From positions 248,001-312,000 of the forward strand of contig NZ_JAMXIC010000001.1 in the NCBI RefSeq assembly GCF_027587375.1: a stretch of DNA of 64,000 nt, in the 5' to 3' direction. Shown here piece after piece: positions 7,768 through 16,727 of the stretch (its first letter is position 1; every line of letters begins with the position of its first letter). The translations under genes and the position numbers were made by a program. The notes below the pieces were generated by a model. That model saw only the letters and a list, made by a program, of their open reading frames with translations. It did no database searches and was not told the DNA's origin. The stretch comes from Arthrobacter sp. B2a2-09 (GTDB lineage Bacteria > Actinomycetota > Actinomycetes > Actinomycetales > Micrococcaceae).

Positions 7768-9177
7768 TCAGCCGTTGATGATCTGCGGGACGCCGAGGGC
7801 TTTGAGGCCTTCGACGCCGAATTCGAGGCCGTAGCCGGATTGTTTCGCGCCGCCGAAGGGGATGCGGGGGTCCACGGCGCCGTGTTTGTTGATCCAGACG
7901 GTTCCGGCCTGGAGGCGGGCGGCGACGTCGCGGGCCTCGTCCAGGTTCGATGACCAGACGGAGGCGCCGAGTCCGACGTCGAGCGCGTTCGCCTTGGCGA
8001 CGGCCTCGTCCACGGTGCTGTAACGGATGATGGGCAGGGCCGGGCCGAACTGTTCCTCGGCGACAAGGGGGTTGCTGTTGTCGATGTCGGCCACCAGGGT
8101 GGTGGGGTAGAAGTTGCCGGGCTGGTTGTCGTCGGGGTTGCCGCCGAGCAGGATGCGGGCGCCGGAGTCGCGGGCTGCGTCCACGAGTTTCGCGACGATG
8201 TCGTACTGCTGCCGGTTCTGCAGGGGGCCGAGGACGTTGGCTTCGTCGAGCCCGTTGCCCATGGGCATCGCGGCGGCAACGGCGGCAAGCTCGGAACACA
8301 CTGCCTCATAGAGCGAGTCGTGGACGTAGAGGCGTTTAAGTGCCGCGCAGGTCTGGCCGGTGTTGATGAACGCGCCCCAGAAAAGGCCTTCGGCGATGGC
8401 CTTGGGGTCGGCGTCGGGAAGGACGATGCCGGCGTCGTTGCCGCCGAGTTCCAGGGTGAGGCGTTTGACGGTGTCCGCGGAGGACTTGATGATCGCCTTG
8501 CCGGTGGCGGTGGAGCCGGTGAACATGACCTTGCCGATGGCCGGGTGTTCGGCGAGGCGGGCGCCGACGTCGCGGCCGCCGGAGACCACTGTGAGGAGGC
8601 CTTCGGGGAGTTCCTCGTTGAGGACCTTGGCGAGGGCGAGCACGGACAGCGGCGTGTATTCGGAGGGCTTGACGACCACGGCGTTTCCCATGCGCAGGGC
8701 GGGGGCGATCTGCCAGATGGTGATCATCATGGGCCAGTTCCAGGGGCCAATCGCGCCGACGACGCCGATGGGGCGGTAGTGCAGTTCGGCGCGGGTTTCG
8801 CCGTCGTCCACCACGGTTTCCGGGTCCAGCGGCGTGGCTGCGGCAGCGCGGAGCCAGGCGGCGCAAGCGCCGACTTCGAAACGGGCGTTGGGGCCATTCA
8901 GCGGTTTGCCTTGCTCACGGGAGAGCAGGTGGGCGAGTTCTTCGGCGGAGCGTTCGACGGCGTCGGCCGCCTTGAGGAGCGCGGCGGAGCGGGCGTCGTG
9001 GCCCAGCGCAGCCCACGCAGGCTGGGCCGCCTGGGCGGCGGCGATTGCGCGCTCAAGGTCCTCGACGGTGTGAACCGGGGCCTCGCCGACAGCGGTGCCC
9101 GTGGCAGGGTCGAGGATGGTCCGGGTTTCGCCGGTGGTCGGGGTGATTGAAGCCAGGAGGGCGTCGTAGCTTTCCAA
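7768..9177 (-). CDS. NAD(P)-dependent aldehyde dehydrogenase, probable phenylacetaldehyde dehydrogenase
   Basis: A 469-residue member of the aldehyde dehydrogenase superfamily. Catalytic residues are present: Asn147 in GPWNWP, Glu243 in LELGG and the nucleophile Cys277 in NTGQTCAA. The start is a TTG at 9177 with GGAG eight bases upstream. It is the last gene of a minus-strand series that begins with a copper amine oxidase, so it most likely oxidises the aldehyde made by that enzyme, phenylacetaldehyde if the substrate is phenylethylamine, to the acid. The assignment of the substrate is from context; the fold and reaction type are certain. Confidence 0.9.
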   Translation of the reverse strand: MESYDALLASITPTTGETRTILDPATGTAVGEAPVHTVEDLERAIAAAQAAQPAWAALGHDARSAALLKAADAVERSAEELAHLLSREQGKPLNGPNARFEVGACAAWLRAAAATPLDPETVVDDGETRAELHYRPIGVVGAIGPWNWPMMITIWQIAPALRMGNAVVVKPSEYTPLSVLALAKVLNEELPEGLLTVVSGGRDVGARLAEHPAIGKVMFTGSTATGKAIIKSSADTVKRLTLELGGNDAGIVLPDADPKAIAEGLFWGAFINTGQTCAALKRLYVHDSLYEAVCSELAAVAAAMPMGNGLDEANVLGPLQNRQQYDIVAKLVDAARDSGARILLGGNPDDNQPGNFYPTTLVADIDNSNPLVAEEQFGPALPIIRYSTVDEAVAKANALDVGLGASVWSSNLDEARDVAARLQAGTVWINKHGAVDPRIPFGGAKQSGYGLEFGVEGLKALGVPQIING

Positions 9178-9238
9178 GGGGTTACTCCACTCTGAGTTGG
9201 TATTGGTTTCGAAGAACGGTGTTCTAAAAGGCGGTCTT

Positions 9239-9775
9239 TCAGACTGCCATCAGGAGCATTGCGCCCAGGGCACCCGCCGAGGAGAGGGCCTCAAGCGGTG
9301 CAGACGCGTGACGACTGTGTCCGCGCCCGTTTCGCCTAACCGTTTGGGCCGCCAGGACGATCGAGTAGGCGATGACCGCTGCGGCGAGGGCAACTGCCAG
9401 GACGGGGTTCGCTCCACCAAGTCCTGAATGCGCATGGGCTTGGTGTACAGAACCGGATGGGGCGGTGGGAAGGGTTGTGACGAGGATGGCGAACACGGAC
9501 AGGATTGACAGCGAGCGGTGTATTTCCATGCCGCCGCGGCGATCCTTGGGCAGGAGCACCAGCGGAAGAGGGGACGTGAGAAGCAAGAGCAGGCCCCAAA
9601 CAACGCCTGGAATGATTCCCGGCCCGACAGTCGTGTCCGCCATCGCCACCAGCATGAGTGCCATCGGTCCCCACTGGCTGAGGTTCCTGACCAGGCCTTC
9701 GCGCATCGGGCTCCAGATTCCCAGGGCGCAGCAGGCCAACATGACTATCGAAAGGGTTGTGTGCATGCTGGTCAC
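9239..9775 (-). CDS. hypothetical multi-pass membrane protein in the amine cassette
   Basis: A 178-residue protein with about five hydrophobic helices and a short histidine-containing loop (HQAHAHSGLGG) near the middle. The start may be the GTG at 9775 or the ATG at 9766. It begins 19 bases after the stop of the amino-acid/amine permease and ends about 60 bases before the aldehyde dehydrogenase, so it is in the same operon. I do not recognise the family with confidence. The histidine cluster next to a copper-enzyme gene raises the possibility of metal handling, but this is speculation. Confidence 0.6.
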   Translation of the reverse strand: MTSMHTTLSIVMLACCALGIWSPMREGLVRNLSQWGPMALMLVAMADTTVGPGIIPGVVWGLLLLLTSPLPLVLLPKDRRGGMEIHRSLSILSVFAILVTTLPTAPSGSVHQAHAHSGLGGANPVLAVALAAAVIAYSIVLAAQTVRRNGRGHSRHASAPLEALSSAGALGAMLLMAV

Positions 9776-9793
9776 CGATCATCAGTCCCAGCG

Positions 9794-11308
9794 CTACAAG
9801 CCTTCTTCGTTTCCGAGGTGGACGGCCGCTGGCCCCTCTTCGCCGTGCCCGATCCGCCGATATACGGCAGGGCTGCTCCGGCGGAGGCGGAACGCCCAGG
9901 CGACCCCCACCAATCCGGGAACTATGATCGTGGCCGGCAGGATGAACGTCAGGGCATTGGTCTCGTTTTGGCCCAGCAGTACGTTGAAGTTGACCACGAT
10001 CAGAACGAAGATCACCGCCAAGAGCACGAACCCCAGGGCGGGGGCGATCACGCGGGTCCAGATTCCAGCGTCATGCCTGTTCTTGCGGAAGAATCCAATG
10101 ACTGCCAGTGAAACAACGGTCATCAAGAGGACAAGTCCCATCGCGCCGTCGTTCGTCAGCCACGTGAACATGGTCAGGACAGGGTAGAGATCACCCAGCG
10201 ACGATCCGGTCCCCGCGATGGCGAACGCCACCGTGACCACGACGGCGATCACCGTCTGGGCGATCGACCCGGCGTACGGGGCGCCGCTGTGCCGCCGTAC
10301 TGCACCCAGCTTTCGGGGAAGGACTTGCTCCCGGCCAAGGGAGAAAAAGTAACGCGCTGCGGCATTGTGGAAGCTGACCAAGGCTGCGAAGAGGCTCGTG
10401 ACGAAGAGCAGGCGGCCCAGGTCGGCCAGAAGGACGCCGGCGTGGTCACTCAGGAAGCCGAACATCAGGTCGGGGCCTTGTTTTGCGGATGCATCGACCA
10501 CCGCGGACGGTCCGGTTCCAACCGCCATGGCCCAGGAGGAAACAGCGTAGAACAGGGCGATGATGGCCACCGCGGTGTACGTGGCCCGGGCGACAGTGTG
10601 CTTGGGGTCCTTGCTTTCCTCGCCGTAGATCGCGGCCGACTCGAATCCCATGAACGCCGCGATGCCGAAGGAGAGGACCGCCCCTACGCCCGGTACAAAG
10701 AGGCTCTGCGGGCTGAGCGGCGCTCCGCTGACTCCCTCGGGTGCCACGGCAAAGGAGACGACGTCGTAAACCATCACCACGAGGAACTCCAGGCCGACGA
10801 GCACCCCGAGGACCTTCGCTGACAAGTCCACCCGATTCACGCCGAGGAATGCGACGACGGCGATGCAGACCAGCACCGGAATCCACCAGGGGACCGTGGC
10901 GCCGAAGCGTTCGTTGATCAGGCTCGAGACGGTGAAGCCGAAGAGCCCGTAGATGCCGACTTGCATCAGGTTGTAGGCCATCAGCGCCACCATGGAAACC
11001 CCGACGCCAACCGGCCGGGAGATGCCCTGCGCCACGTAGGAATAGAAGGCGCCCGCGTTGACGACGTACCGGCTCATTGCCGCGTAGCCGACCGCGAACA
11101 CAGCGAGGGTTCCGCCGAGCAGCAGGAAGGACAGCGGCACGCCGGTGACCCCGGTGACGGCGAACGTCGTCGTCACCCCGCCGGCGAGGACGGTGAGCGG
11201 TGCCGATGCTGCGATGATCATGAAAGTCACCGCCGGGACGCCGAGACGGCGTCGATTGTGATGCGGGTGGGCCGCCTCGGTGGTTTCTTTTCCGGTTGTT
11301 AAACTCAT
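9794..11308 (-). CDS. APC-superfamily amino acid/amine permease
   Basis: A 504-residue transporter with twelve to thirteen hydrophobic helices. The first helix region contains [16 protein letters not shown], typical of actinobacterial APC permeases, followed by FYSYVAQGI and the conserved FMGFESAA segment. The start is the ATG at 11308, which overlaps the amine oxidase stop by four bases (ATGA), so translation is coupled. Coupling to the amine oxidase points to uptake of the amine that enzyme oxidises, such as phenylethylamine or tyramine, by proton symport. The specificity is inferred from context only. Confidence 0.9.
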   Translation of the reverse strand: MSLTTGKETTEAAHPHHNRRRLGVPAVTFMIIAASAPLTVLAGGVTTTFAVTGVTGVPLSFLLLGGTLAVFAVGYAAMSRYVVNAGAFYSYVAQGISRPVGVGVSMVALMAYNLMQVGIYGLFGFTVSSLINERFGATVPWWIPVLVCIAVVAFLGVNRVDLSAKVLGVLVGLEFLVVMVYDVVSFAVAPEGVSGAPLSPQSLFVPGVGAVLSFGIAAFMGFESAAIYGEESKDPKHTVARATYTAVAIIALFYAVSSWAMAVGTGPSAVVDASAKQGPDLMFGFLSDHAGVLLADLGRLLFVTSLFAALVSFHNAAARYFFSLGREQVLPRKLGAVRRHSGAPYAGSIAQTVIAVVVTVAFAIAGTGSSLGDLYPVLTMFTWLTNDGAMGLVLLMTVVSLAVIGFFRKNRHDAGIWTRVIAPALGFVLLAVIFVLIVVNFNVLLGQNETNALTFILPATIIVPGLVGVAWAFRLRRSSPAVYRRIGHGEEGPAAVHLGNEEGL

Positions 11309-13254
11309 TTTTGGGCCTCCATGTGGCAGTGGCCGCCTTCGGCGGGCTTCGACGCGGGGACGTCGAGGACGGGGCTCCGATCGAAGAAGCCTTCGGGGCG
11401 CAGTTTGAATCCCACCGTGTCGACGGGCATGATCGGCCAGTCCTCGGGGCGGGGGAAGTGGGTCAGCCCGAAGGTGTGCCACACTACGATGTCTTGTCCG
11501 TCGATGTCCCTGTTGCGAGCAATGTAGGACGGCAATCCGGCTCCTCCGGAGTGCTGGTTGACGAAGTCGCCGCTGGGGTAGCGCTCATTCTCGTCGTAGC
11601 GCGTTACCCACAGGTCCTTCGTAGCGAATGCTGCACGCTGGGCGATGGATGATTCGGGGTCGGCCAGGAGCATGGGATGCCCTTGTCCATGGAGTTTGTA
11701 CCCCACGGGGTCGCCCAGGCGGTTGAGTGATTCGGGATTGGAGATGATCCAAGCCCGTCCGGCCGCCATGTCGGACTCGCGCACAGCCTCCGATTCGTTC
11801 TTGAGCACCGTCCGACGGCGCGCGAAGGCGTTTCCGCGTTCGTTGCCTTCTCCCATGGGTACGCGGACGGCGTCTTCTTCCTCGACCCTGTTGCTCAGGC
11901 CGTCGATGGCGAAGTCGAGGCGGGCGCTGAAAAGGTGCTGGTGGAAGGGAGCCCCGAGGCCGGGAGCGAGCTCCGAGGCGTAAGGGTAGCCTTTTCCGGG
12001 GTGGGCGCTGGTGAAGACGACGCCGGTGGCCTTGGCTTCGAACTCGATGGTGCCGTCGAGGTAGAGGTACCAGTAGAAGCCGTAGTCGTAGTTGCCGATG
12101 GTGGTGAAGAAACTGATGACGAGCCTGCGGTTCCGGCGCGTGTAGTTCACGCCGCTCCAGAGATCGCTGTGCTTGGCGAGGATGCTCCAATCCTCCTCGT
12201 GCATGCAGATTCCGTTGCGGATTTCGCGTGGCCGGCCGAACGCGTCGCTGACCACCGGGCTGAGGTAGGTGATTTCGCCGAGGCAGTCACAGCCGAGCTC
12301 GAGCGAGTTGGCGTATTGGCCCACGAGGTATTCGCCGGTATCGAAGTAGTTCTGCCAGGAGCGCACGGGGGAGGGATCTCCGTAGGGAACCACCATTTCC
12401 GCGATCGAAGCGCGCTTGAGGATGCTGCGACGGCGATCGGCGTCGTCGAACGCCACATTGTGGAGAACTACGCCTTCCCGGACATCGAAGCCGATGTCCA
12501 GGCTCCACTTCTCCCACTCGACGTGGTTTCCGTTGTGGACGGTGAAGCTAGGACCTTCCGGCTGGGTGATGTGGATCGGCTTCTGGGTGGTGCGCATCGG
12601 TCCGGTCAGCTCAGGATCCGTAAAGTTGCCGTGTTCTTCCGGCACCGGGACCGGTCCGAAATCCAGGACCTGGTCGACGGTCTTGCTCACGACGTCGACG
12701 TAGGCAACCAGCCCATCCACGGGGTGGGCCCAGGCGCTGTCCTCGGGGAATTCCTGGACGAAAGCCAGGCCTCGCAGAATCCGGCGGCCTTTCTCTTCCG
12801 GGTACTCGAAGACCCCGGCCGACAGGGGAGCGACCCTGACTTTGCTGACATCGAGATTGCGGTCAGCCAAGGCCTTGAGCCATCGTTCGTCCTGGGCGAG
12901 GATCTCTTCAACCACTTCGAATTCTTCTTCGATGACCGGAAGCTCGCCCGTCACCGAGGTATCGAGTTCCACTTGCGAGACGACTTCCTGATGTGTCACC
13001 GAGACCACGACGTCTTGTGCCGCACCGGACGAAACGTTGTGCAGGAACGCCCTGAACCTGCGGTCCACAGCCTCCGCATTCCGCGGTGGCTCAACGAGGC
13101 CAAGGTAGGCGACCCGGGTGGATTCGTCGAAAAGTTCGGCGCCGGCCAAGATACCCCGGACCGCCGTGATGTCTTCGGCACTCGGCAATGCATAAGGAGA
13201 CAGTCCGGCGTGGCCAGCCGTTTCGGCGATTTCTGGGGAGGAAGTTGTGCTCAT
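11305..13254 (-). CDS. tynA: copper/topaquinone primary-amine oxidase (phenylethylamine oxidase type)
   Basis: A 649-residue quinoprotein that oxidises primary amines to aldehydes with release of ammonia and hydrogen peroxide. The topaquinone precursor is Tyr389 in GNYDYG, the catalytic base is Asp305 in NYFDTGEY, and the copper ligands are His438 and His440 (FHQH) and His599 (WHTFG). From my memory of the family, long stretches match the Arthrobacter globiformis phenylethylamine oxidase nearly residue for residue. There is no signal peptide, as in that cytoplasmic enzyme. It is the first gene of an operon with a permease and an aldehyde dehydrogenase and is divergent from a TetR regulator. 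Confidence 0.96.
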   Translation of the reverse strand: MSTTSSPEIAETAGHAGLSPYALPSAEDITAVRGILAGAELFDESTRVAYLGLVEPPRNAEAVDRRFRAFLHNVSSGAAQDVVVSVTHQEVVSQVELDTSVTGELPVIEEEFEVVEEILAQDERWLKALADRNLDVSKVRVAPLSAGVFEYPEEKGRRILRGLAFVQEFPEDSAWAHPVDGLVAYVDVVSKTVDQVLDFGPVPVPEEHGNFTDPELTGPMRTTQKPIHITQPEGPSFTVHNGNHVEWEKWSLDIGFDVREGVVLHNVAFDDADRRRSILKRASIAEMVVPYGDPSPVRSWQNYFDTGEYLVGQYANSLELGCDCLGEITYLSPVVSDAFGRPREIRNGICMHEEDWSILAKHSDLWSGVNYTRRNRRLVISFFTTIGNYDYGFYWYLYLDGTIEFEAKATGVVFTSAHPGKGYPYASELAPGLGAPFHQHLFSARLDFAIDGLSNRVEEEDAVRVPMGEGNERGNAFARRRTVLKNESEAVRESDMAAGRAWIISNPESLNRLGDPVGYKLHGQGHPMLLADPESSIAQRAAFATKDLWVTRYDENERYPSGDFVNQHSGGAGLPSYIARNRDIDGQDIVVWHTFGLTHFPRPEDWPIMPVDTVGFKLRPEGFFDRSPVLDVPASKPAEGGHCHMEAQK

Positions 13255-13355
13255 GGAAGGCCTTTGTGAGTGGCGGGTTTATTTTCTATGTGTGTAGAGA
13301 ATAGCATCGTGTAATCTGAGTCACAACGGTTGTAGAAAAAAAGATTTGGGGAAGC
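13255..13355. promoter_or_regulatory. divergent control region with candidate TetR operators
   Basis: The 101 bases between the amine oxidase and the TetR gene contain the 11-bp palindrome ACAACGGTTGT at 13323-13333 and an imperfect palindrome, TTCTATGTGTGTAGAGAA, at about 13282-13299. Either could bind the TetR protein. Promoter boxes are not clear enough to call. Confidence 0.45.
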
Positions 13356-13991
13356 GTGCCGAAGATCGTAGATCACGACAAGCGCCGGGTGGAGCTTGTC
13401 GAAGCCACGTGGCGGATCATCGCCAGCAGGGGAATCGAGGGCGCCACCATGCGCGAGATAGCTACGGAGGCAGGCTTTGCCAACGGCGCGCTCAAGCCGT
13501 ATTTCCCCACGAAGGACGATCTCCTGACGTTTGCCTTCGGCCACGTCTTCAACCAGACGAATACCCGCATGAGCGACTCCACTGCCGGCCGGCGAGGCCT
13601 GTCTGCGTTGCGCAGCTATTGCCACGAAATCCTGCCGCTCGATGCCGAGAGGCTCAACGAGGCCCGGATTGCTATCGCCTTCTGGCAGCGCGCACTGACG
13701 GACCCGGCGAAAGCCGCGCTGCATGACTCCTCGATGGAGCAATGGCGTGAAGCCCTGTTCGACAAGCTCCGTGAAGCCAGGGAACTTGGCGAACTGAAGG
13801 AGGGACTGAACGATGACGACATCGTCGGCGGGATCATGACGTTCGCGCTCGGTGCCCAAATCACGGCCACGCTGACACCCGAGCACCACTCAGCGGATCA
13901 GCTGCGGTCCCAACTGGAGACCTATATTTCGCCCATTGCATCCGAAAAAGGCGCGCTGGTGCCGACGGGCGGCTCTAAGGGTTCCCCTTAA
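13356..13991 (+). CDS. TetR/AcrR-family regulator of the amine cassette
   Basis: A 211-residue regulator. The N-terminal helix-turn-helix includes RRVELVEATWRIIASRGIEG, then MREIATEAGFANGALKPYF, followed by a BetI-like helical ligand domain. The start is a GTG with GGGGAAG just upstream. It is divergent from the amine oxidase operon, so it probably represses that operon and itself, with an amine or its aldehyde as ligand. The stop overlaps the stop of the convergent LacI gene by three to four bases, so no terminator separates the two loci. Confidence 0.9.
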   Translation: MPKIVDHDKRRVELVEATWRIIASRGIEGATMREIATEAGFANGALKPYFPTKDDLLTFAFGHVFNQTNTRMSDSTAGRRGLSALRSYCHEILPLDAERLNEARIAIAFWQRALTDPAKAALHDSSMEQWREALFDKLREARELGELKEGLNDDDIVGGIMTFALGAQITATLTPEHHSADQLRSQLETYISPIASEKGALVPTGGSKGSP

Positions 13992-15004
13992 CGGCGCCGG
14001 GTGCTCTGCCTGGCCACGAGTTCCGGCGTGAACACCACTTGGCTGTGCACGTGGCCGGGCTCGTCGTCGATTTCGTCGAAGAGGAGCTGGGCGGCACGCT
14101 CGCCGATCAGCTGCCTCGGCTGGCTGATGGACGTGAGCGGGATGCTCGACTGGGAGGCGAAATCGATGTCGTCGAAGCCGACGATTGCAATGTCCTCGGG
14201 CACGCGGAGCCCGTTGGCCGCGAAAGATTGCAAGAGCCCTAGAGCCAATTGATCGTTGGCGGCGAACACGGCGTCCGGACGCTTGTCTGGCTGGAGATTC
14301 CCCATGAGATCGCCAACCTGGCGCCCGCGCTCGAATTTGAGATCGGGCGTTTCAAAAAGTTGAAGTGGGACTCCCGCACGTGCTGCCGCATCGGCAGCGC
14401 CCCGGTATCGGTCCTCGACCTGCTGCAGTGTGAAGGGACCGCCGACGAATGCCGGGCGTACCGAACCGACGCTGACGAGATGCTCCAGGGCCGTGGCACC
14501 GCCGGCGACGTCGTCCACTGAGACCGAGCAGAACTGATCCGTGCTTGCGAGCCTGTCGACGAGTACTGAAGGGATGCCCCGATCGCGCATTCTTTCGAGC
14601 CGTTGAAGAACCTGTCCGTACGGAGTGATCAAAACGCCTTGGACCCTTTGCTGCTCGAACAGGTCCAGATATGCCTGCTCGCGGCCGGCGTCTTCGGCGC
14701 TATTGGCCAGGATCAGGGAGTGCTTGTGGTCTTCGGCGACGTTTTCAGCTCCCATAGCGACATCTGTGAAGAAGGGGTTGCGGACGTCCAACACCAGCAT
14801 GCCGAGGCTCCTGGTGGATCCAGAGCGCAGCGAACGGGCCGATTCGTTGCGCACGAATCCCAGCTCGTCGATGGCGGCCAGAACCCGGCTTCGCTTGTCG
14901 AACGACACTTGGTCCGGCCGGTTGAGGACATTCGAAACCGTGCCGACCGAAACTCTCGCAAGAGCGGCTACGTCTGTCAGCTTTGCTCCCGGGCCGCTTG
15001 GCAC
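13988..15004 (-). CDS. LacI-family repressor of the rhamnose operon
   Basis: A 338-residue LacI regulator divergent from the rhamnose genes. The helix-turn-helix LTDVAALARVSVGTVSNVLN starts at about residue 8, followed by the hinge GFVRNESARSLRSGST and a sugar-binding effector domain. The start is the GTG at 15004 because GGAGG lies 8 bases upstream; the longer upstream open frame overlaps the operators and is not needed. TGAATCGATTCA upstream of rhaM and TGAATCGAATCA in front of its own gene are very likely its operators. The inducer is probably L-rhamnose or L-rhamnulose or its phosphate. Confidence 0.92.
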   Translation of the reverse strand: MPSGPGAKLTDVAALARVSVGTVSNVLNRPDQVSFDKRSRVLAAIDELGFVRNESARSLRSGSTRSLGMLVLDVRNPFFTDVAMGAENVAEDHKHSLILANSAEDAGREQAYLDLFEQQRVQGVLITPYGQVLQRLERMRDRGIPSVLVDRLASTDQFCSVSVDDVAGGATALEHLVSVGSVRPAFVGGPFTLQQVEDRYRGAADAAARAGVPLQLFETPDLKFERGRQVGDLMGNLQPDKRPDAVFAANDQLALGLLQSFAANGLRVPEDIAIVGFDDIDFASQSSIPLTSISQPRQLIGERAAQLLFDEIDDEPGHVHSQVVFTPELVARQSTRRR

Positions 15005-15020
15005 GCTGAACCTCCATTGA

Positions 15021-15032
15021 TGAATCGAATCA
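15021..15032. promoter_or_regulatory. LacI operator upstream of the rhamnose repressor gene
   Basis: TGAATCGAATCA differs by one base from the perfect palindrome at 15133-15144. It lies 17 bases upstream of the repressor's GTG start and suggests autoregulation. Confidence 0.65.
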
Positions 15033-15085
15033 ATCCGTTTCATCAATGTTACGGCGTTCACAGTGGCCATCCTCGTGTTTGCCTG

Positions 15086-15115
15086 TTGACACGCCATGGA
15101 AGCAGGCCCTAACGT
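15086..15115 (+). promoter_or_regulatory. probable promoter of the rhamnose operon
   Basis: A TTGACA box at 15086-15091 is followed after 18 bases by TAACGT at 15110-15115. The operator lies just downstream of the expected transcription start. Confidence 0.5.
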
Positions 15116-15132
15116 GTGAGTAGGTTCATGGA

Positions 15133-15144
15133 TGAATCGATTCA
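15133..15144. promoter_or_regulatory. LacI operator of the rhamnose operon
   Basis: TGAATCGATTCA is a perfect 12-bp palindrome of the LacI type with a central CG. It lies between the likely promoter and the rhaM start, where a bound repressor would block transcription. Confidence 0.8.
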
Positions 15145-15185
15145 ATACAAATTCTTCAGTCACTGTTGAGCAAGGAGAACTCCAC

Positions 15186-15560
15186 ATGAGGGTGTGCTTC
15201 CGTTCCTCGGTCAAACCCGCCCGGATTCCCGAATATCGACGCCGTCACGCCGCCGTGTGGCCGGAGATGCTCCGGGAACTCAAAGCGGCCGGCTGGAACA
15301 ACTATTCGTTGTTCCTCGCCGACGACGGGCTGCTGGTGGGATACGTGGAGTGCGACGACTTCGACGCGGCACGGGCCCGAATGGCCCTGAGCGAAGTGAA
15401 TTCCCGCTGGCAGGCAGAAATGGCACTCCTGTTCGAAGGCAACGCACAGGCACCCGACCAAGGATTCGTCCAGCTCACCGAAATCTTCAATCTCGAGGAC
15501 CAGCTGTCCACAGCCAACGCCTCTGAGGGCAACCACCAACCGCAGAAGGAACAATCATGA
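15186..15560 (+). CDS. rhaM: L-rhamnose mutarotase
   Basis: A 124-residue protein of the RhaM family that interconverts the anomers of L-rhamnose. The N-terminus (MRVCFRSSVKPARIPEYRRRHAAVWPEM in shortened view: RIPEYRRRHAAVWPE) carries the His and Tyr residues expected in the active site of this dimeric ferredoxin-like fold, and NNYSLFL follows. The start is the ATG at 15186 with AAGGAG about seven bases upstream. A 4-base overlap (ATGA) couples it to the isomerase gene. It is about 20 residues longer at the C-terminus than E. coli RhaM. Confidence 0.92.
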   Translation: MRVCFRSSVKPARIPEYRRRHAAVWPEMLRELKAAGWNNYSLFLADDGLLVGYVECDDFDAARARMALSEVNSRWQAEMALLFEGNAQAPDQGFVQLTEIFNLEDQLSTANASEGNHQPQKEQS

Positions 15561-16723
15561 ACACCACGGAAACGGCCCTAGGCCGCCTCGGGGAACTGGC
15601 CATCGAGGTCCCCTCCTGGGCCTACGGCAACTCGGGCACGCGCTTCAAGGTGTTTGGCGCGCCCGGCACCCCGCGGACCATCCAGGAGAAGCTGGCCGAC
15701 GCCGCGAAAGTCCACGAACTCACGGGCCTCGCGCCGACCGTCGCACTGCACATCCCGTGGGACAAGGTGGATGACTACACCGCACTCCGCGAGTACGCGG
15801 CAGAGCTTGGCGTCGGTCTGGGGACCATCAACTCGAATACTTTCCAAGACGATGAATATAAGTACGGCTCCCTGACCTCCTCCGACGCAGCCGTGCGCCG
15901 CCGGGCGATCGACCACCACCGGGAGTGCATCGACATCATGCACGCCACCGGCTCCCGGGACCTGAAGATCTGGCTGGCAGACGGCACCAACTACCCGGGC
16001 CAGGACGACATGCGCGGCCGCCAAGACCGCCTGGCCGAATCCCTGCAAGAGATTTACGCAGGCCTCGGCGAGACACAGCGCCTGGTCCTCGAGTACAAGT
16101 TCTTCGAGCCGGCTTTCTACCACACCGACGTTCCGGACTGGGGTACCTCTTACGCGCAGACGCTGGCGCTGGGGGAGAAGGCGTTCGTGTGCCTGGACAC
16201 CGGCCACCATGCCCCGGGCACCAACATCGAGTTCATCGTCATGCAGCTGTTGCGCCTCGGCAAGCTTGGCTCCTTCGACTTCAACTCGCGCTTCTACGCC
16301 GACGACGACCTGATCGTCGGTGCCGCGGATCCCTTCCAGTTGTTCCGCATCATGCACGAGGTCATCCGCGGCGGCGGATTCGGGAGCGACTCCGGCGTCG
16401 CCCTCATGCTGGACCAGTGCCACAACCTGGAGGAGAAGATCCCGGGCCAGATCCGCTCCGTGCTCAACGTCCAGGAAATGACGGCACGCGCACTGCTTAT
16501 CGACACGGACGCGCTCACCGAGGCCCAGCGCGAAGGCGATGTCCTGGCGGCGAACGGCATTTTCAACGATGCCTTCTACACCGATGTCCGGCCGGTCCTG
16601 GCTGAGTGGCGCGAATCCCGCGGCCTGCCCGCGGACCCGATGACCGCGTTCAAGGCCAGTGGCTACCAGAAGAAGATCAACGAGGACCGCGTGGGCGGCC
16701 AGCAAGCCGGATGGGGCGCTTAG
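15557..16723 (+). CDS. rhaI: L-rhamnose isomerase
   Basis: A 388-residue TIM-barrel isomerase converting L-rhamnose to L-rhamnulose. It belongs to the Pseudomonas stutzeri/actinobacterial type rather than the E. coli RhaA type. Metal and substrate residues are visible in KFFEPAFYHTD, CLDTGHHAPGTN, FDFNSRFYADDD and MLDQCHNLEEK. The gene overlaps rhaM by four bases and is followed after four bases by the aldolase/dehydrogenase gene, so the four catabolic genes are one operon. Length is normal for the type. Confidence 0.93.
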   Translation: MNTTETALGRLGELAIEVPSWAYGNSGTRFKVFGAPGTPRTIQEKLADAAKVHELTGLAPTVALHIPWDKVDDYTALREYAAELGVGLGTINSNTFQDDEYKYGSLTSSDAAVRRRAIDHHRECIDIMHATGSRDLKIWLADGTNYPGQDDMRGRQDRLAESLQEIYAGLGETQRLVLEYKFFEPAFYHTDVPDWGTSYAQTLALGEKAFVCLDTGHHAPGTNIEFIVMQLLRLGKLGSFDFNSRFYADDDLIVGAADPFQLFRIMHEVIRGGGFGSDSGVALMLDQCHNLEEKIPGQIRSVLNVQEMTARALLIDTDALTEAQREGDVLAANGIFNDAFYTDVRPVLAEWRESRGLPADPMTAFKASGYQKKINEDRVGGQQAGWGA

Positions 16724-16727
16724 GAAC

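Noticed and set aside
8320-9150. A Gly/Asp/Val-rich plus-strand open frame opposite the first aldehyde dehydrogenase
   Set aside because: Same antisense pattern; no ribosome site and no homology that I recognise.
11935-13269. A long open plus-strand frame of about 444 codons opposite the amine oxidase gene
   Set aside because: It mirrors the codon structure of a high-GC gene on the other strand, has low-complexity composition and no recognisable motif. The amine oxidase is certain.
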